Of a stretch of DNA of 29,639 nt, positions 29,210 through 29,639 are shown one piece after another. Position numbers and translations under genes: made by a program. Under the pieces are notes generated by a model. It had not been told where the DNA came from and searched no databases. It was given only the letters and a program-made list of their open reading frames with translations. The stretch's first letter is position 1. Every line of letters begins with the position of its first letter. Source of the DNA: DSWT01 sp036845725 (GTDB lineage: Bacteria; Chloroflexota; Anaerolineae; B4-G1; SLSP01); NCBI GenBank assembly GCA_036845725.1, contig DAIUDK010000062.1:1-29639 (forward strand), given 5' to 3'.

Positions 29210-29639
29210 AGATCGCAGAAACCTATTCTCACTTAAACGGACTTGAGTTCCTACTTGTTCACAAGCCGAAGCTTTGGCAGGAGATCCAAGATGTCATTTC
29301 TGCGGTCGACGCCAACGAGTGCCGAACGAAAGTCTCAAAAGAAAAGACGATGAAAGGCAAGCTTCTATTCAGCCCCATCGACATGAATGCTGCGTTCAAG
29401 CGACTGCTCAGGGAAAAATCGTGGGATGAAAGCCGGGTGAATTATTGGGTCACCAAGAGTGAAAAGTTAATTCGCAAGACGCTTACATCGCCGGCAGAGG
29501 AACAAAAACGGGAAATAGAAGCCGCAGGTGAAACCCCGATTTTCAGCTATAACCAGACAGATTTTGTCAAAGATCGCGTGGCTATTGAGGTTCAGTTTGG
29601 CAAATATGCATTCGTTGCCTACGATCTCTTCGTCAAGCA
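29206..29639 (+). CDS. BstYI/BglII-family type II restriction endonuclease, 3' end missing
   Basis: Only the first 144 codons lie in the window; the gene runs off the end (the family is about 200 residues). The N-terminus (MKIAETYSHLNGLEFLLVH) and the DFVKDRVAIEVQFGKYAFVAYDLFVK stretch agree closely with BstYI as I remember it, and with the BglII VEVQF motif. The catalytic D-x8-E-x-Q is intact: Asp119, Glu128, Gln130. BstYI cuts R^GATCY, so that site is predicted. The gene overlaps the methyltransferase by 4 bases. It has no sign of decay in the part seen. Confidence 0.9.
   Translation, partial: MKIAETYSHLNGLEFLLVHKPKLWQEIQDVISAVDANECRTKVSKEKTMKGKLLFSPIDMNAAFKRLLREKSWDESRVNYWVTKSEKLIRKTLTSPAEEQKREIEAAGETPIFSYNQTDFVKDRVAIEVQFGKYAFVAYDLFVK

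Overview
The window looks like chromosomal DNA of an uncultured or little-studied bacterium, most likely a member of Chloroflexota (Anaerolineae-like). This is inferred from the gene set rather than from a marker gene. Pointers are a tungsten AOR-family oxidoreductase with a ThiS/MoaD partner, a secreted cohesin-like/LysM protein, a secreted protein with a YFPLIMR-type motif, GT39-like membrane glycosyltransferases, moderately high G+C, strong GGAGG ribosome sites, and many short intergenic tandem repeats and palindromes. No phage, IS element, CRISPR array or rRNA is visible. The only RNA gene is a tRNA-Leu(CAG).

Layout. 1-1400: a GNAT-like protein behind a clear sigma-70 promoter, closed by a bidirectional terminator. 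1403-4114 (minus): a nitrilase-family amidohydrolase, then an operon transcribed right to left: DksA/TraR-type zinc-finger protein, lspA and an RluA-like pseudouridine synthase, with overlapping start and stop codons. 4279-5343: exported cohesin-like + 2xLysM protein. 5392-6882 (minus): GT39-like glycosyltransferase. 7033-9471: AOR-family enzyme and ThiS/MoaD-like protein, separated by an 84-bp palindromic heptamer element. 9587-11654: DUF456 membrane protein, a small helical protein (minus) and a YibE/F transporter-like protein. 11659-12690 (minus): low-specificity threonine aldolase. 12754-12980: hairpins and tRNA-Leu. 13138-18090: zinc-ribbon membrane protein, enolase-superfamily protein and a HerA-like ATPase.

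18091-20779 is a magnesium transport block: a long structured leader, corA, then mgtE, which appears to start at a non-canonical AUA codon. 20856-22034 encodes a secreted DUF11-like protein. 22213-27213 is a same-strand run: GH31 alpha-glucosidase, Nudix hydrolase (4-base overlap), a free-standing GyrA C-terminal-domain-like propeller protein and an NADPH:FMN reductase. 27256-28194 is a HExxH metallopeptidase-like protein. 28238-29639 is a type II restriction-modification system: a beta-class amino-methyltransferase overlapping a BstYI/BglII-type endonuclease (predicted R^GATCY), cut off by the window end.

The most unusual signal is a recurring 7-bp-period degenerate tandem repeat, resembling cyanobacterial heptanucleotide STRRs in style. 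It occurs in intergenic DNA, at the 3' end of one gene, and as two back-to-back arrays inside the GH31 reading frame (about 43 extra residues; ten copies of TGCATCC). Because 7 is not a multiple of 3, copy-number change there would switch the reading frame. Other points of interest are the apparent loss of key active-site residues in the RluA-like and enolase-superfamily proteins, the separate GyrA-CTD gene, the AUA start of mgtE, and the structured leader before corA.
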